Notes: generated by a model from the letters alone, not told the origin. Shown: positions 8,226 to 18,638, counted from the stretch's first letter. The stretch: DNA of 64,000 nt from Natronomonas moolapensis 8.8.11 (GCF_000591055.1 NC_020388.1:558001-622000), one strand, 5' to 3'. Numbers and translations are program-made.

Positions 8226-8689
8226 TATCGCATCGCCTCCAGCAGGTCGTCGATCTCCTCGGTCGCGTGCGGACCGAGTTGCCCGCCCTCCGTCGTCGGG
8301 TGTTTGATTCCGTCGTGGCCGCCGCGGGGTGGGTGCAGCCGCAGCGTCGGGGCGAGCCCCTCGGCCTGCAGCGTCGTCTCCTCGCCGGCGAGCGCGTCGG
8401 CCAACGCTCCGAGGTCGGCGTAGTCGGTGTGCTCTGTCACCCAGGCGTCGTCGATGTCCGCGTCGCCCTCCGCGGGCTCGCCGCGGGTTTCGAGGAGCAA
8501 CTCGACGGTCTCGACGGAGGGTTCGCCGTGAGCGACCCAGTCGTTGACCTTCGTCACCATCCCCTCGTAGGTGTCCGTCTCCGGGACGAGCGTCGCGTGG
8601 TTGACGCGGTGGAGGTTGAGCATACCGAGCGTGTCGCGAACGGCTTCGCTCTGGTTGACCTCCCCGCGCAGTTGGACGATCGCTTTCAT
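8225..8689 (-). CDS. rpl30: 50S ribosomal protein uL30
   Basis: 154 residues from [14 protein letters not shown]; the open frame extends further upstream but that part overlaps uS5 and is a shadow. Archaeal-length uL30 with the ferredoxin-like core ([34 protein letters not shown]) and the eukaryote-like C-terminal extension ([12 protein letters not shown]). Overlaps uS5 by 4 bases (ATGA), consistent with coupled translation. Confidence 0.96.
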   Translation of the reverse strand: MKAIVQLRGEVNQSEAVRDTLGMLNLHRVNHATLVPETDTYEGMVTKVNDWVAHGEPSVETVELLLETRGEPAEGDADIDDAWVTEHTDYADLGALADALAGEETTLQAEGLAPTLRLHPPRGGHDGIKHPTTEGGQLGPHATEEIDDLLEAMR

Positions 8690-9321
8690 TCGTTCGCCTC
8701 CTGTTGGATCTTCCGGGCGTGTTGGGGCGTCCGGGACTCCGAAGCGTTCTGCAGGGCGTTGTACGTCGCCTTCGCCAGGTTGAGCGTCGTCCGGGTGTTG
8801 CCGTGGGAGTTCGTCCAGGCGTCCTCGACGCCGGCGAGTTCGAGCACGTGCCGAACCGTCGGTGCCGCGGCGAGCCCGAGTCCGCGCGGTGCGGGTTCGA
8901 GTTCGACCTCGACGGAGCCGGCCTTGCCGGTCGTCCGCCGCATCAGCGAGTTCCGCCCGCCGGGGCGGTCCTCCCACGACCCCGAACCGAGCGGTACGTC
9001 GATGATATTCATTTTCGCGACCTCGATGGCCTTCTGGATCGCGCCGCCGACCTGATCGTCGCGGCCCTGCGCGTAGCCGACGTAGCCGTCGCGGTTGCCC
9101 ACGACGACGACACACCGGAACTTCACGCGCCGGCCCGAGTCGGTCATCCGCTGGACCATGTTGATGTCCAGCACTTCGTCTTCCAGCCCCGGCAGGAGCT
9201 GGTCGACTATCTGCGGTTCCTTCAGCGGGAGCCCCGACTGCAAGGCGTCGCGCATCGAGGTGATCTCGCCGTCCGCTACCTTCCGTCCGAGCCGCGTTCG
9301 CGGCTCCCATCCGTTGCTCAT
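8686..9321 (-). CDS. rps5: 30S ribosomal protein uS5
   Basis: 211 residues. Contains the dsRNA-binding-like N-domain ([23 protein letters not shown]...[22 protein letters not shown]) and the C-domain with the conserved [27 protein letters not shown] segment, which lines the mRNA entry channel. Archaeal-type length. Overlaps uL18 upstream and uL30 downstream by 4 bases each. Confidence 0.97.
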   Translation of the reverse strand: MSNGWEPRTRLGRKVADGEITSMRDALQSGLPLKEPQIVDQLLPGLEDEVLDINMVQRMTDSGRRVKFRCVVVVGNRDGYVGYAQGRDDQVGGAIQKAIEVAKMNIIDVPLGSGSWEDRPGGRNSLMRRTTGKAGSVEVELEPAPRGLGLAAAPTVRHVLELAGVEDAWTNSHGNTRTTLNLAKATYNALQNASESRTPQHARKIQQEANE

Positions 9322-9872
9322 AATTCATCCTCCAGGCGCTCTCGCACCTCGTCAAAGTGGCCGGGAAGCTCCGTCGCGTCGAACTCGCCGGAGTAGAGAC
9401 CCCCGTCGAGCGTCTCCGCGTACTCGGCGATGTGACTCCCGCGAGTCCGCTGCCAGTCGGCGAAGACGTCGTCGTTATGCGGAACCTCCAGCCCCGCGTC
9501 GATTGCACCTTCCTGTACTGCGAACACCTTGTTACCGGGCGTCGCGGTGTTGAGTCCGATGTCGAGGACCGCCTCCTCGAGTCCCGCCTCGACCGCGCGC
9601 AGGCCGGCCAGATAGCCGGTCAAATACGCGGCGGGCAGGTTCCCTGTCGGGGCCTCCCAGCCGAACGCCGGGAGGTCAGCCGAGGTCGCCTCGACCACCG
9701 TCTCGTCGCCGTCGACGCCCGTCACGGTCAGCTGCGCCCTGGTGTGGTTGTTGCTCTTGCGAGCGACCAGGCGTGGTTTGCCGGATTTCAGCAGGCGCAA
9801 CCTCTGATGGTAGTCCGTTCGGGCCTCGCGGCGACGCCGCATCGGCACCGTGTATCGTGGTCCTGTCGCCAT
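9318..9872 (-). CDS. rpl18: 50S ribosomal protein uL18
   Basis: 184 residues; binds 5S rRNA with uL5. N-terminal basic arm [42 protein letters not shown] and the archaeal/eukaryotic signature [27 protein letters not shown] followed by the [19 protein letters not shown] segment. Starts one base inside the eL19 stop. Confidence 0.96.
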   Translation of the reverse strand: MATGPRYTVPMRRRREARTDYHQRLRLLKSGKPRLVARKSNNHTRAQLTVTGVDGDETVVEATSADLPAFGWEAPTGNLPAAYLTGYLAGLRAVEAGLEEAVLDIGLNTATPGNKVFAVQEGAIDAGLEVPHNDDVFADWQRTRGSHIAEYAETLDGGLYSGEFDATELPGHFDEVRERLEDEL

Positions 9873-10321
9873 TATTGTTCTCCGTAGGTTTCGGTTATGT
9901 ATCGGTTCAGATCCGCGACGCTGTCGAACTCGCCGCCGCTGGCTTGGTCGTACAGCTCGCGGTACTGTGATCTGTCGATCTCGCCGTCGTCGCGCAGCTC
10001 GCGCAGCTCGCGGCGCTGGGCGCGGATTCGGCTCTGCCAGTCCTCTTTGTCGTTCTGTCGCCCGCCGGAGCGACCCTTCCGGGAGCCGTGTCCCGTCTGG
10101 TGTCCGTAGGCGCGTTTCTCCTGTCGCTTCCGGGCCCGACCGCGGGAGTTCCCCGTCGCGGTTTCGGCCTCGATGATCCCCGAATCGATCAACTCGCGAA
10201 CGTCGTCACGCGTGATCGCGTCGGCGATTTCGGCCTGCTCGTCCGGATCGAACCGGACGCGGTTTTCCCCGACGTCGAGGATGTCCGCGGCGAGCCGCTT
10301 TTGTGCTTTCAGATCCGTCAT
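9872..10321 (-). CDS. rpl19e: 50S ribosomal protein eL19
   Basis: 149 residues starting [18 protein letters not shown]. Matches archaeal eL19: N-terminal helical domain ([30 protein letters not shown]), a glycine/arginine-rich linker ([27 protein letters not shown]) and a C-terminal long helix. Only archaea and eukaryotes have this protein. Overlaps eL32 by 4 bases. Confidence 0.96.
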   Translation of the reverse strand: MTDLKAQKRLAADILDVGENRVRFDPDEQAEIADAITRDDVRELIDSGIIEAETATGNSRGRARKRQEKRAYGHQTGHGSRKGRSGGRQNDKEDWQSRIRAQRRELRELRDDGEIDRSQYRELYDQASGGEFDSVADLNRYITETYGEQ

Positions 10322-11037
10322 TCTTCGACCTCCCGCTCGACGTAGGTCGGGTTGAGGACGCGGATGCCCGCGGCCTCGGCCTGCTCTTCGATGCGCTCGC
10401 GCTTGCGAGCCCCGACCGTCGAGCCGATTCGGACGGCCTCCCGGTCGCCGTCGACGCCCTCGAGGTCGTCCGTGTTCTCGACGCGGACCTCCTCGAAGCC
10501 GCTCGGGTGGCGGCCGCGGACCGCCTTCGGCGTCCGGAAGCCGGCCTCGACCGTCGGACCCTTGCCCTTGACGCCGCGGCGCTGTTTCGAGAGCCCGCCG
10601 CGGGGGCGACGCCACGACTCCGGCGTTCGCTTTTTCATATGGTAGTCCTGCCGGTTGAACTGCGGTTTCCCGACGCGGTCGCGCTGGGTGAGCAGCCGTT
10701 CTTCGTCCTCGGAAAGCTCCGGGGTCTTGTCGGCCAGCCCGCGGGGCCGCAGTTCGGTCTCGACGTCTTCGTCGGCCGTCTCGGCCGCCTCTGGCGTCTC
10801 GTCTTCGACCTCGGCGTCCGTTTCGGCAGCGACCTCGAGGTCGCCGACGTCGGCCTTGATCCGGGCGGCGAGCGCGTTGCCGATCCCGTCGATGTCCGAG
10901 AGTTCCTCCTGGCTGAGCTGGCGGATGTCGTCGACCGTCTCGACGCCCGCCTCGCGGAGGTTCTCGGCTTTCGCCTCGCCGACGCCGCTGATGTCGGTCA
11001 GTGCCTCGTACTCGTCGTCTGGTTCTTCGTCACTCAT
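10318..11037 (-). CDS. rpl32e: 50S ribosomal protein eL32 with N-terminal HhH extension
   Basis: 239 residues, about 100 longer than non-halophilic archaeal eL32. The N-terminus carries a helix-hairpin-helix pair ([20 protein letters not shown] and [20 protein letters not shown]), then an acidic linker. The eL32 core begins at [19 protein letters not shown] and includes [19 protein letters not shown] and [17 protein letters not shown]. The HhH extension is a known haloarchaeal trait, possibly for extra rRNA contact at high salt. Confidence 0.96.
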   Translation of the reverse strand: MSDEEPDDEYEALTDISGVGEAKAENLREAGVETVDDIRQLSQEELSDIDGIGNALAARIKADVGDLEVAAETDAEVEDETPEAAETADEDVETELRPRGLADKTPELSEDEERLLTQRDRVGKPQFNRQDYHMKKRTPESWRRPRGGLSKQRRGVKGKGPTVEAGFRTPKAVRGRHPSGFEEVRVENTDDLEGVDGDREAVRIGSTVGARKRERIEEQAEAAGIRVLNPTYVEREVEE

Positions 11038-11570
11038 TAGACATCACCTCGGTCCGGCATTCCCGTGATGTAGACGCCGTCCTGGAAGACGCGGGTGTCC
11101 TTGTCCGGGACGCGCGTCAGTTGCTCGATGTCGGCCGCCGTCTGGCCGACGTCCTCGATGTTCGGGCCGCGGATCGTCAGCTCCTCCCCGTCGACCGAGA
11201 CCTCGGTGTTGCCGCGGACGGGCGTCCGTCGCGGCGCCTTCTCGCCGAGGAAGTTCTCGATGACGACCTCCCCGTCCTGTACGGAGACCTGCATCGGGAA
11301 GTGAGAGTAAAACACCTCCATGTCGTACTCCCAGCCCTCGGTCACGCCGTGAATCATGTTCGTCACGTGGCTCTCGAAGGTGCCGACCGTCGAGTTGGTC
11401 TTTGCGTCCTCCGCCCCGGAGACGATGGCGATCGAGTCGCCCTCGACCGTCACCGAAATGTCGGGATACCAGAGGCGTCGCGTGACGCTCCCTTCGGGCC
11501 CCTCGACGGTCAACTCGAGGTGGTCCATCGTCGCCGTGATTTCGTCCGGAATGTGGATTTCTCGTCGCAT
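11037..11570 (-). CDS. rpl6: 50S ribosomal protein uL6
   Basis: 177 residues, two-repeat uL6 fold located near the factor-binding site. Starts [31 protein letters not shown]; the second repeat carries [21 protein letters not shown], the conserved strand-helix that touches the sarcin-ricin loop region, and [12 protein letters not shown]. The stop overlaps the eL32 start by one base. Confidence 0.97.
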   Translation of the reverse strand: MRREIHIPDEITATMDHLELTVEGPEGSVTRRLWYPDISVTVEGDSIAIVSGAEDAKTNSTVGTFESHVTNMIHGVTEGWEYDMEVFYSHFPMQVSVQDGEVVIENFLGEKAPRRTPVRGNTEVSVDGEELTIRGPNIEDVGQTAADIEQLTRVPDKDTRVFQDGVYITGMPDRGDV

Positions 11571-11573
11571 TGG

Positions 11574-11966
11574 TCAGAACACGTACGCGATTACCTGTCC
11601 ACCGACGCCCTCTTCGCGGGCCTCGTAGTGGCTCATGACGCCGTGGCTGGTCGTGACGATGAGCGTCCCGTAATCCCGGGCGGGGAGGAACCGTTTCTCC
11701 CACTTCTCGAAGTCGTCCGCGCCCGCCGCGTAGCGGGGCTTGACCGTGCCACACTCGTTGATAGCGCCGTTCAGTTCGACCTCGAATCGCCCGGCCTTGC
11801 CGTCGTCGACGAACTGGAAGCCGCCGACGTACCCGCGGTCGTAAAAGACCTCGAGCACGGAGCCGATTTCGTTCGAGGCGGGCTGTATCGTCTGTTCGAG
11901 ATGGCCGACGCTCTCGGCGTTGTCGAGTCCCGACAGCGCGCTGGCCAGTGGATCGTTGTCCGCCAT
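11574..11966 (-). CDS. rps8: 30S ribosomal protein uS8
   Basis: 130 residues from MADNDPLASALSGLDNAE; the longer frame upstream overlaps uS14 and is rejected. Central 16S rRNA binder; the signature TSHGVMSHYEAREEGVGGQVIAYVF at the C-terminus is diagnostic. It is 3 bp from uL6 downstream and 2 bp from uS14 upstream. Confidence 0.97.
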   Translation of the reverse strand: MADNDPLASALSGLDNAESVGHLEQTIQPASNEIGSVLEVFYDRGYVGGFQFVDDGKAGRFEVELNGAINECGTVKPRYAAGADDFEKWEKRFLPARDYGTLIVTTSHGVMSHYEAREEGVGGQVIAYVF

Positions 11967-11968
11967 GG

Positions 11969-12148
11969 TTAGCTGTACTTCCTGAAGCCCATACCGCGTG
12001 CGATCTCGCGGAAGCACTGTCGGCACAACCAGATGTCGTACTTGCCGACGAGTCCCTGCTCGCGTTCGCAGCGCTGGCACGCTTCGAGCTGGCCGGTTCG
12101 CTTTGCGGCCTGCTCGCCCGTTCGTTGTTCGGATTCTGATTCGCTCAT
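11969..12148 (-). CDS. rps14: 30S ribosomal protein uS14 (zinc-binding, 59 aa)
   Basis: Short gene found by filling the gap between uL5 and uS8. The 59-residue product starts [18 protein letters not shown] and contains two C-x2-C pairs (CQRC and CRQC), then [14 protein letters not shown], the archaeal zinc-knuckle uS14. It sits on 16S rRNA helix 34 in the head of the small subunit. Overlaps uL5 by 4 bases. Length and cysteine spacing are standard for archaea. Confidence 0.96.
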   Translation of the reverse strand: MSESESEQRTGEQAAKRTGQLEACQRCEREQGLVGKYDIWLCRQCFREIARGMGFRKYS

Positions 12149-12687
12149 GCTGTCTCCTCCGCAGCGACGTCCACGTCGAAGTTCGATTCGAGGAACGCGA
12201 TCGCGTCCTCGGCTGTCAACCGGTGTCTCGCCGGGATCGGCCGGGCCATCTTGTCGCGCTTGCTGACCCGATAGCCGGGCCGAACCAGGTTGACCGTCAC
12301 GTCGAGGCCGTAGATCCCGATATCGGGGTCGTACTCCTGGCTCGGGAAGTCGGTGTGCTCCTCGACGCCGAAACTGAAGTTACCGGTCTCGTCGAACTGC
12401 GCCTCGCGCAGCGCCGCCAACGGCAGCGCCGTCTCGAGGAACGCGGCCGCGTCCTCGCCACGCAGCGTGACCTTCGCGCCGATCGGATCGCCCTCGCGGA
12501 CGTTGAAGTCCTGAATCGTCCGTTTCGCGGTCGTGCGAACCGGCTGTTGGCCCGCGACCTCGCCGAGGATCTCCTCGGCCTGCGCGAGCGGTTCGCCGCC
12601 CCGGCCGACGCCCATGTGGACGACGACCTTCTCGACGGTCGGCTCTCGCATCTCGTGGAACTCGCCCGCCTCGGACTCGGAGCTCAT
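12145..12687 (-). CDS. rpl5: 50S ribosomal protein uL5
   Basis: 180 residues; binds 5S rRNA and contacts the P-site tRNA. Contains [56 protein letters not shown], and [43 protein letters not shown], all diagnostic. Overlaps eS4 and uS14 by 4 bases each. Confidence 0.97.
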   Translation of the reverse strand: MSSESEAGEFHEMREPTVEKVVVHMGVGRGGEPLAQAEEILGEVAGQQPVRTTAKRTIQDFNVREGDPIGAKVTLRGEDAAAFLETALPLAALREAQFDETGNFSFGVEEHTDFPSQEYDPDIGIYGLDVTVNLVRPGYRVSKRDKMARPIPARHRLTAEDAIAFLESNFDVDVAAEETA

Positions 12688-13493
12688 TCGTCGTCACCTC
12701 CGTCGTCGGCCTCAACGTCGTCGGCCTCAACGTCGTCGGCCTCAACGTCGTCGGCCTCGGCGTCGTCGGCCTCGGCGTCAGCGTCGTCCGCGCCGCCGTC
12801 GGTGAAGTTCTCGTCGATGACGACGACGTACTCCTCGATCGTCTCGAAGCGGCCCTCGCCACCGGCGGCTTCGATCAGGACGTTGTTCGGCGAGGATCCG
12901 GGGGTGACCTGGATCTCGTCGATCGTCCCGATTCGGCCCGCGTGGGCCCCGCTGACGGCTGTCACGAGCGCGCCCTTCTCGTACGTGAAGTGGGCTACGA
13001 TCTCCTCGGCGTCGTTGGAAACGACGATCGAGTCGTTGCCGTCGTAGGTCGTCGCGTCCTCGACGAGCAGCGTCTGTCCGTCGTGAAGCGTCAACTGGGT
13101 GTCGCCGCCCGGCACCTGCGCCTTGCCGACGATCTTTCCGAGTTTCGATCCTGCCGACTCGGCATCGATCGGGGTCAACGAGAGCCGGCCGCCCTCGTCG
13201 GGAAACACGCGGTAGTACTCCTCGCGCTCCCGGAACGCCAGGATGTCGAACATCCCGATCGGCTGGCGCTCGTCGGAGACGGCTTTCCCGTTGACCAGGA
13301 CGCTGTCCTGTTCGAGCGCGTAGCGCGTCTCCTTCTTCGAGTCGGCGTAGCCGAGCACGTCGCGCAGGACGATGAGCAGGGGGACCCCCGCCTCGCCGTG
13401 CGGACCCGCCGCGGCCTTCGTCGTGTACGTCTCTTCTTTCCGTTCGACCGGCCACGATTTCGGCACGGCCAGCCGTTTTTGATGTTTCGTCAT
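12684..13493 (-). CDS. rps4e: 30S ribosomal protein eS4 with repeat-encoded acidic tail
   Basis: 269 residues. Basic N-terminus [18 protein letters not shown], an S4-type RNA-binding region ([31 protein letters not shown]), then a KOW-like stretch ([22 protein letters not shown]). The C-terminus is a run of EADD units coded by five 15-bp tandem repeats at 12701-12775. Tail length is therefore expected to vary by slippage between strains. eS4 is found only in archaea and eukaryotes. Confidence 0.96.
   Translation of the reverse strand: MTKHQKRLAVPKSWPVERKEETYTTKAAAGPHGEAGVPLLIVLRDVLGYADSKKETRYALEQDSVLVNGKAVSDERQPIGMFDILAFREREEYYRVFPDEGGRLSLTPIDAESAGSKLGKIVGKAQVPGGDTQLTLHDGQTLLVEDATTYDGNDSIVVSNDAEEIVAHFTYEKGALVTAVSGAHAGRIGTIDEIQVTPGSSPNNVLIEAAGGEGRFETIEEYVVVIDENFTDGGADDADAEADDAEADDVEADDVEADDVEADDGGDDE
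12701..12775 (-). repeat. five tandem 15-bp repeats coding an acidic tail
   Basis: Unit CGTCGTCGGCCTCAA (three copies) followed by two copies ending CGG, in frame within eS4. Each unit adds five residues of the type V/A-E-A-D-D. No frame change results from gain or loss of a unit. Confidence 0.9.
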
Positions 13494-13852
13494 TCGTCGT
13501 CCTCCTCGGCTTCGAGGCGCGCCTCGCGAACCTCGTCGTCGAGGTCGAGATCCGTCACCTGGACGTTGCTCGCTTCGAGCGGACGGGGAACCTCCTCGCC
13601 GTCCGCCGTCTCGTGGGTCACGTCCTCGACGTGGATCTCCGCGTGGCGGAGATTCACCTCGACGACCTCGCCGGACTCGCCGGCGAAGTCGCCGCGCTGG
13701 ACCTCGACCGTATCGCCCGCGTTGACGCGGACGCTCCGCTGGCCGTACTCCTCGCGGAGCTCCGGCGATAGCGGCGCACGAACCTGCTTTTGTTTTTCGT
13801 GCAGCGGGGCGCGCTCCTGTCGGTTGCGCTGTTTGGTTGGTTGTCGTGTCAT
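13490..13852 (-). CDS. rpl24: 50S ribosomal protein uL24
   Basis: 120 residues, an early assembly protein. The KOW motif [36 protein letters not shown] is clear. The N-terminal basic segment ([38 protein letters not shown]) is the archaeal extension. Acidic C-terminus [11 protein letters not shown]. Overlaps eS4 by 4 bases; 2 bp from uL14. Confidence 0.96.
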   Translation of the reverse strand: MTRQPTKQRNRQERAPLHEKQKQVRAPLSPELREEYGQRSVRVNAGDTVEVQRGDFAGESGEVVEVNLRHAEIHVEDVTHETADGEEVPRPLEASNVQVTDLDLDDEVREARLEAEEDDE

Positions 13853-13854
13853 AG

Positions 13855-14253
13855 CTATACGATCATGGTTGCCGTCGAAGCGATCGAGCCGAAGCGCTCG
13901 GCGACCTCCCGGGCGATCGGTCCTTTGAGTTCCGTCCCGCGGGGATCCTCGTTCTCGTCGACGATGACGGCCGCGTTGTCCTCGAACTTCACGCGCGTAC
14001 CGTCGGGGCGTCGGATCGGCTTGCGCTGGCGGATGACGACCGCCTCGAGGACCTGCCGTCGCATCTCCGGTGTCCCCTTGGTGACCGAGACGGTCACCTT
14101 GTCACCGAGTCCCGCCTTCGGGTGGCGGTTCTTGGTGCCGGAGTAGCCGGCCGTGGAGACGACTCGCAACTCGCGCGCGCCGGTGTTGTCGGCACACGTG
14201 ATGAGCGAGCCTTTCTCTAGTCCTTGAGTCACGTCGGCGTTGAGTGCCTCCAT
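13855..14253 (-). CDS. rpl14: 50S ribosomal protein uL14
   Basis: 132 residues, beta-barrel protein at the subunit interface. Diagnostic segments: [106 protein letters not shown]. The start codon overlaps the uS17 stop by one base. Confidence 0.97.
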   Translation of the reverse strand: MEALNADVTQGLEKGSLITCADNTGARELRVVSTAGYSGTKNRHPKAGLGDKVTVSVTKGTPEMRRQVLEAVVIRQRKPIRRPDGTRVKFEDNAAVIVDENEDPRGTELKGPIAREVAERFGSIASTATMIV

Positions 14254-14597
14254 CAGGCATCAGCCTCCGTGACTTCGACTACGACGTGGCTCTTCGTCTT
14301 CGAGAGCGGTCGTGTCTCCGCGATCTTCACGTCGTCGCCAACGGCGAGCGGTTCCAGTACCCCCGGCACGTGTGCCGGAATCTTCGATCGTCGCTTCATC
14401 TGACGATCGTATTTGGGTACGTTCACCTCGTACTCCCGCTCGACGACGACGGTACGGTCCATGTCGGTCGAGACGACCGTCCCCTCGATGACCTGCCCGC
14501 GGACGGGCAACTCACCGTAGAAGGGACACGTCTCGTAGTCGTACTCCTCCGGGTTGTCGGGCTCCGGAGGCTGTGTTACGTCGAGTCCTATTGCCAT
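14253..14597 (-). CDS. rps17: 30S ribosomal protein uS17
   Basis: 114 residues from [17 protein letters not shown]-fold rRNA-binding protein; [35 protein letters not shown] and [43 protein letters not shown] match the archaeal form with its N-terminal extension. Overlaps the RNase P gene by 10 bases. Confidence 0.96.
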   Translation of the reverse strand: MAIGLDVTQPPEPDNPEEYDYETCPFYGELPVRGQVIEGTVVSTDMDRTVVVEREYEVNVPKYDRQMKRRSKIPAHVPGVLEPLAVGDDVKIAETRPLSKTKSHVVVEVTEADA

Positions 14598-14911
14598 AGT
14601 GAACCTCTGTGTGTTTCGCTGCGTCGGGCGGGTCGGGCGAGCAGTCGGTCGCCCTCGACGATCACGGCTCGCGGGCGCTTCCCGCTCCCGTCGTCCGAGT
14701 CGCGTCTCGCCTCGCACTCATCGAGCGCGAAGCGGAACGTCGTCCCCGCCTTCGGCACTTGTTTGACCCCGTCGCTCGCCGCCACGAGCAGCGTCCGCAT
14801 CGTCTCGTCTCGAACGCGGCCGCCGATCCCGACCAAGTCGGGGTTCGACGCGTCCGTAACGGTCACGTCGAGTCCGGCGAGTTCGTGGCGAGCGAGCGTT
14901 TCGGGGGTCAT
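14588..14911 (-). CDS. rnp1: ribonuclease P protein component 1 (Rpp29/Pop4)
   Basis: 107 residues starting [33 protein letters not shown]. This is the Sm-like beta-barrel protein that works with the RNase P RNA in 5' tRNA maturation; archaea carry its gene inside the S17-L29 interval, as here. Diagnostic stretch: [31 protein letters not shown]. It overlaps uL29 by 4 bases and uS17 by 10, and the serine/arginine-rich tail [12 protein letters not shown] lies over the uS17 start. Confidence 0.93.
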   Translation of the reverse strand: MTPETLARHELAGLDVTVTDASNPDLVGIGGRVRDETMRTLLVAASDGVKQVPKAGTTFRFALDECEARRDSDDGSGKRPRAVIVEGDRLLARPARRSETHRGSLWQ

Positions 14912-15117
14912 TCTTCGAAGTCGCCCTCCTCCCGCTGTACCGTCTTCATGCGGGCGATCGTGCGCTTCAACTCGCCGATCCGGCCCGGGTTCTCCGGAGC
15001 GCCACCGGCGGCCAGCACGGCCTTCTCGTTGAGCAACTCGGTCTCGAGCTGTTCGAGTTCCGCCTCGCGCTCGGCGGGCGTCATGTCGCGGATTTCCTCG
15101 ACGTGGAGAACAGCCAT
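14908..15117 (-). CDS. rpl29: 50S ribosomal protein uL29
   Basis: 69 residues, two-helix protein near the tunnel exit. [47 protein letters not shown] matches archaeal uL29 including the [10 protein letters not shown] segment. Two bases separate it from uS3. Confidence 0.95.
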   Translation of the reverse strand: MAVLHVEEIRDMTPAEREAELEQLETELLNEKAVLAAGGAPENPGRIGELKRTIARMKTVQREEGDFEE

Positions 15118-15119
15118 CG

Positions 15120-16025
15120 TTACTCGGCCTCCTCGTCTGCCCCGCCTTCCATCTCGTCGAGGAGCTCCTCGGCCTCGGCCTCGACGTCCTCGTCGAGGAC
15201 CTCGGGCTCGTCAGCGCCTGCCTCGTCGGCCGCCGGCGAGTCGCCGGTTTCGCCGTCGAGGTCCTCGTCAAGAACCTCCTCTTCGGGGACTTCCTCGACC
15301 GCCTCGGCGGTCTCTTCCTCGAGAACGTCCTCGGGGTCGGCACCGACCGATTCGGCGTCGGCCTCGTCGGGTTCCTCGAGTAGCTCTTCGACGTCGCCTT
15401 CGGGTTCCTCGATGAACTCGGAGACCTCGACGTCCTCGTAGACCTCGAAGTCGTCGGGGAGTTCCGCGTTCGGCGGGATGATTTTCACGCGCACGCCGAT
15501 CGTGCCGAGCTTCATCACCGCGGTGCCGACGCCGCTGTCGACGATGGTTTCGGCGGGTTCGCCGTTGTGTTTGATGTAGCCGCGGTTGAATTTCTCGACG
15601 CGGGAGCGTGCGCCCGTGACCTTCCCGCTCAGGATGATCTCGGCGCCCAGCGCGCCCGAGTCCATGATGCGATCGATGGTCGTGTGGCCGGCCTTCCGGA
15701 AGTACCAACCACGTTCGAGGGCGTTCGCCAGCCGATCCGCGACGATCTGTGCGTTCAGATCCGGCTCGTCGACCTCCTGGACGTCGATCTGGGGGTCGTC
15801 GAGGTCGAAGTCCTCTTCGAGCGTCGTCGTGATCTTGCGGATGTTCTTGCCGCCCTTGCCGATGACCATCCCGGGCTTTTCGGCCTTCAGGACGATCTGG
15901 GTCCCCATCGGCGTCTTGGCGACGTCCATGCCGCCGTAGCCGGCGCGGGAGAGCTCTTCGGCAAAGAACTCGTCGATCTGGGTCCGCTGAAGCCCGTCCT
16001 CGATGAACTGGTGTTCGTCGGCCAT
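15120..16025 (-). CDS. rps3: 30S ribosomal protein uS3 with long acidic tail
   Basis: 301 residues from [16 protein letters not shown]. Residues 40-70 form the KH domain with [20 protein letters not shown]; the second domain includes [22 protein letters not shown] and [12 protein letters not shown]. uS3 shapes the mRNA entry channel and has helicase activity. After about residue 195 comes a roughly 100-residue almost purely acidic tail (E/D/A/L), far longer than in non-halophiles. The upstream part of the open frame overlaps uL22 and is not used. Confidence 0.97.
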   Translation of the reverse strand: MADEHQFIEDGLQRTQIDEFFAEELSRAGYGGMDVAKTPMGTQIVLKAEKPGMVIGKGGKNIRKITTTLEEDFDLDDPQIDVQEVDEPDLNAQIVADRLANALERGWYFRKAGHTTIDRIMDSGALGAEIILSGKVTGARSRVEKFNRGYIKHNGEPAETIVDSGVGTAVMKLGTIGVRVKIIPPNAELPDDFEVYEDVEVSEFIEEPEGDVEELLEEPDEADAESVGADPEDVLEEETAEAVEEVPEEEVLDEDLDGETGDSPAADEAGADEPEVLDEDVEAEAEELLDEMEGGADEEAE

Positions 16026-16489
16026 TATTCGTCGCCCTCCCGTGCGAGCACGAGTTCGACGTCGACCTGCGGGGTGTTCCACTGCGAGGCGCGACCGAAC
16101 GCCCGCGGCTTCTGGCCGGGGGACCCCCCGACCTTGTGGGCCGCGACGTGGTCGATCGTCATCTCCTCCCCGTCGAATCCCTGATGGTCGGCGTTGTTGA
16201 CGGCGTTCTCGAGGAGATCGAGGAAGGCCTTCGAGGCCTTCTCGGGATACCGCCCCGCGTCCCAGCCGTCGATGTCGTTTCGGTGACCGACACCGCTGTT
16301 GTGGGATTTGAACGGGACGGAAACATCACCCTCGATGACCGACTCGAGATAGGCGACGGCCTCGCCGGCCGATTTGCCTTTGATCTCCCGTGCGATCTCC
16401 TTGCTGTGCTTGTGGCTCATGTGACGCTCCCGGAGCATGGCTTTCGCCGTCTCGTCCGGGTCGGCGTCGACACTGTAGCTGATTCCCAT
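16025..16489 (-). CDS. rpl22: 50S ribosomal protein uL22
   Basis: 154 residues from [25 protein letters not shown]. Its beta-hairpin lines the peptide exit tunnel. [58 protein letters not shown] and [21 protein letters not shown] are diagnostic of the archaeal family. One base overlaps uS3. Confidence 0.97.
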   Translation of the reverse strand: MGISYSVDADPDETAKAMLRERHMSHKHSKEIAREIKGKSAGEAVAYLESVIEGDVSVPFKSHNSGVGHRNDIDGWDAGRYPEKASKAFLDLLENAVNNADHQGFDGEEMTIDHVAAHKVGGSPGQKPRAFGRASQWNTPQVDVELVLAREGDE

Positions 16490-16491
16490 GG

Positions 16492-16914
16492 TTATTTGAG
16501 CGGTACGAACTTCGAGGAGCGGGTCGCACCGATACCGGCCTGTCCGTGCTCGACGGAGTTTCGCGTCAGCTGGAACTCCCCGAGATAGTGGCCGATCATC
16601 TCCGGCTCTACCTCGACGCGTTCGAACGACTGGCCGTTGTGGACCGCGAACGTGAGCCCGACGAACGCCGGGACGATCGGCATGCCGCGCAGATGCGTCC
16701 GGATCGGATCGTTCGCGGTCTCCTCGTCGCCCGCCTCGCGGGCTTTTTCGAGGAGCTTCTCCTGTTCGACGGAGAGGCCCCGCTTGATGGTTCGCCGCTG
16801 GCGTGCGGGCAGCAGTTCCGCGACCTCGTCGAGCTCCATCGACTGCAACTCGTCGAGCGTGTGACCACGGTAGCGAAACTCGCCCTCGTGGCCGATCTGG
16901 TATTCCGAACTCAT
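16492..16914 (-). CDS. rps19: 30S ribosomal protein uS19
   Basis: 140 residues from [24 protein letters not shown]. Archaeal/eukaryotic form with an N-terminal extension, then [46 protein letters not shown] and [20 protein letters not shown]. It sits in the head of the small subunit near the A site. Overlaps uL2 by 4 bases. Confidence 0.97.
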   Translation of the reverse strand: MSSEYQIGHEGEFRYRGHTLDELQSMELDEVAELLPARQRRTIKRGLSVEQEKLLEKAREAGDEETANDPIRTHLRGMPIVPAFVGLTFAVHNGQSFERVEVEPEMIGHYLGEFQLTRNSVEHGQAGIGATRSSKFVPLK

Positions 16915-17642
16915 TCTCGTCCTCCTTTCCCGCCGCGGCCGGTCCGTTTGGAGGCGATGTCGCCGACCTTCCGGCCCGGCGGCGCGTCGCGGGAGATACT
17001 CTTGGGTTTGCCGGGGTGCTGTCGGCCGCCGCCACCGAAGGGGTGGTCGACGGCGTTCATCGCGACACCGCGGACGCGCGGGTACTTCGTCCCGCGGGAT
17101 TTCATTTTGTGGTGCTTGTTGCCGGCCTTGACGAACGGCTTCTCCGTTCGGCCGCCGCCGGCGACCACGCCGACCGTGGCGCGACACTCCGGCGACAGCC
17201 GGCGCATCTCGCCGCTCGGCAACTGAACGACAGCGGCGTTGCGGTCGTGGGTGAGAAGCGTCGCTGACACGCCCGAGGCGCGCGCGAACTTCCCGCCGTC
17301 GCCGGGCTGTCGCTCGACGTTACAGACGGGGACGCCCTCGGGGATCTCCGCGAGCGGCATCGTGTTGCCGGGGGCGATCTCCGCGGAGACGCCGATTTGG
17401 ATCTCGTCGCCGACCGCCACGCCTTCGGGGGCGAGGACGAGGCGACGGTCGCCGTCGTCGAACTGTACGTCGGCCAGCGGCGCCGACCGCGCGGGGTCGT
17501 GTTCGATCCCGACGATCTCGCCGGTGACCATGTCGGCGTCCTCGACGTTTCGATACGAGAGGTCCGCTTTGTACCGATGGGAGGGTGCGCGGAACGTCGA
17601 CGTCCCGCGACCACGTCGTTGCCCTTGGATTCGTCGTCCCAT
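16911..17642 (-). CDS. rpl2: 50S ribosomal protein uL2
   Basis: 243 residues. [31 protein letters not shown], then the SH3-like domains ([48 protein letters not shown]) and the conserved peptidyl-transferase-proximal loop [23 protein letters not shown] carrying the universally conserved histidine. Required for subunit association and peptide-bond formation. Abuts uL23 with 1 bp spacing. Confidence 0.98.
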   Translation of the reverse strand: MGRRIQGQRRGRGTSTFRAPSHRYKADLSYRNVEDADMVTGEIVGIEHDPARSAPLADVQFDDGDRRLVLAPEGVAVGDEIQIGVSAEIAPGNTMPLAEIPEGVPVCNVERQPGDGGKFARASGVSATLLTHDRNAAVVQLPSGEMRRLSPECRATVGVVAGGGRTEKPFVKAGNKHHKMKSRGTKYPRVRGVAMNAVDHPFGGGGRQHPGKPKSISRDAPPGRKVGDIASKRTGRGGKGGRE

Positions 17643-17643
17643 T

Positions 17644-17892
17644 TCAGAACACCCCGATCCGTGAGGCGACTTCCTGGGCGTCGTCGTCCGCCGAGAGGGT
17701 GACGGTCGCCTTCTTGTCGCCCTGCGTTCGAACCTGCGTGTTGACCGAGTCGACCGACACGTCGAACTGTGATTCGACGGCTTCGGCGATCTCGGGCTTG
17801 CTCGCCTCGGCGTGACAGACGAACTGTAGTTTGTTCTCGAAGTCCATGTCGTTCATCGCCTTCTCGGTGACGAGCGGGTGTTTGATCGTCAT
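17644..17892 (-). CDS. rpl23: 50S ribosomal protein uL23
   Basis: 82 residues from MTIKHPLVTEKAMNDMDFENKLQF. Short archaeal uL23 at the tunnel exit, the docking site for SRP54. PEIAEAVESQFDVSVDSVNTQVRTQGDKKATVTL is diagnostic. Overlaps uL4 by 4 bases. Confidence 0.96.
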   Translation of the reverse strand: MTIKHPLVTEKAMNDMDFENKLQFVCHAEASKPEIAEAVESQFDVSVDSVNTQVRTQGDKKATVTLSADDDAQEVASRIGVF

Positions 17893-18635
17893 CGCTCGGC
17901 CACCTCCTCGAGCGCGCTCTCGGTCCACAGCGTGAGCCGGCCGGCGTCGGTGCCGGGGGCGAGGTCCTCGGTGCTGACCTCGGCGGCGGTCGCCACGTCG
18001 GCGCCCGCGAGGTTGCGGGCCGCGAGCGAGGGCTCCCCGCTCGTGACGACGAGGACCGACTTCGGCTGCGTGTACTTCCGCCCGCGGGTCGTCCCGCGGC
18101 CGGCGCGGACCGTCTTGCCGTCCTCGGCGCGCTCGACGTCCGCGTAGACGCCCAGCGTCTCGAGGACCGCGACGGCCTCTTTCGTCTTGACGAGCTCCTC
18201 GAACTCGTCGCTCACGACGAGCGGGAGTTCGAGCTCGCCGTCGAAGTCGTGGCCGCGCTCGGCGACCAACTCGGCGTCGGCGGTCGCGGCGATCGCGCTC
18301 CGCGTGGCGAGTTTGCGCTCCTTCGTGTTGATATCGAGTCCGCGGTCCTTCTCGGCCTTCGGCGGGTGTGCGGGGCGGCCGGAGACGGCCTGCGGCACCT
18401 CGCGTGCGCGCCCGTTCTGTCTCGGAACGTGCGCCATCCCACGGCCGCTGCCTTGGGACTCCGCCGGGGTCCGAAGCCCTGCGTACTCGTCGGTACCTGC
18501 GTCCTGCTGTCGGTTGGCCTGGGCGGCGAGGACCGCGCGCTTGATGAGGTCGGGCCGGAACGTCGTCTCGAAGACGTCCGGCAACTCGACCTCGCCCGCG
18601 TCGTCGCCCTCCAGGTCGCGTACTGTTGCCTGCAT
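17889..18635 (-). CDS. rpl4: 50S ribosomal protein uL4
   Basis: 248 residues. MQATVRDLEGDDAGEVELPDVFETTFRPDLIKRAVLAAQANRQQDAGTD opens the protein. The long extended loop that reaches the tunnel wall follows (GSGRGMAHVPRQNGRAREVPQAVSGRPAHPPKAEKDR), then the Rossmann-like C-domain. Three bases from uL3. Confidence 0.97.
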   Translation of the reverse strand: MQATVRDLEGDDAGEVELPDVFETTFRPDLIKRAVLAAQANRQQDAGTDEYAGLRTPAESQGSGRGMAHVPRQNGRAREVPQAVSGRPAHPPKAEKDRGLDINTKERKLATRSAIAATADAELVAERGHDFDGELELPLVVSDEFEELVKTKEAVAVLETLGVYADVERAEDGKTVRAGRGTTRGRKYTQPKSVLVVTSGEPSLAARNLAGADVATAAEVSTEDLAPGTDAGRLTLWTESALEEVAER

Positions 18636-18638
18636 GAG

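Noticed and set aside
8225-9508. Single long gene covering uL30 and uS5
   Set aside because: Only the last 154 codons match uL30; the upstream part is a shadow of uS5 in another frame.
12701-12775. Possible CRISPR-like or minisatellite array
   Set aside because: Repeats are contiguous 15-bp in-frame units within eS4 without spacers; no CRISPR array or cas gene is seen in the window.
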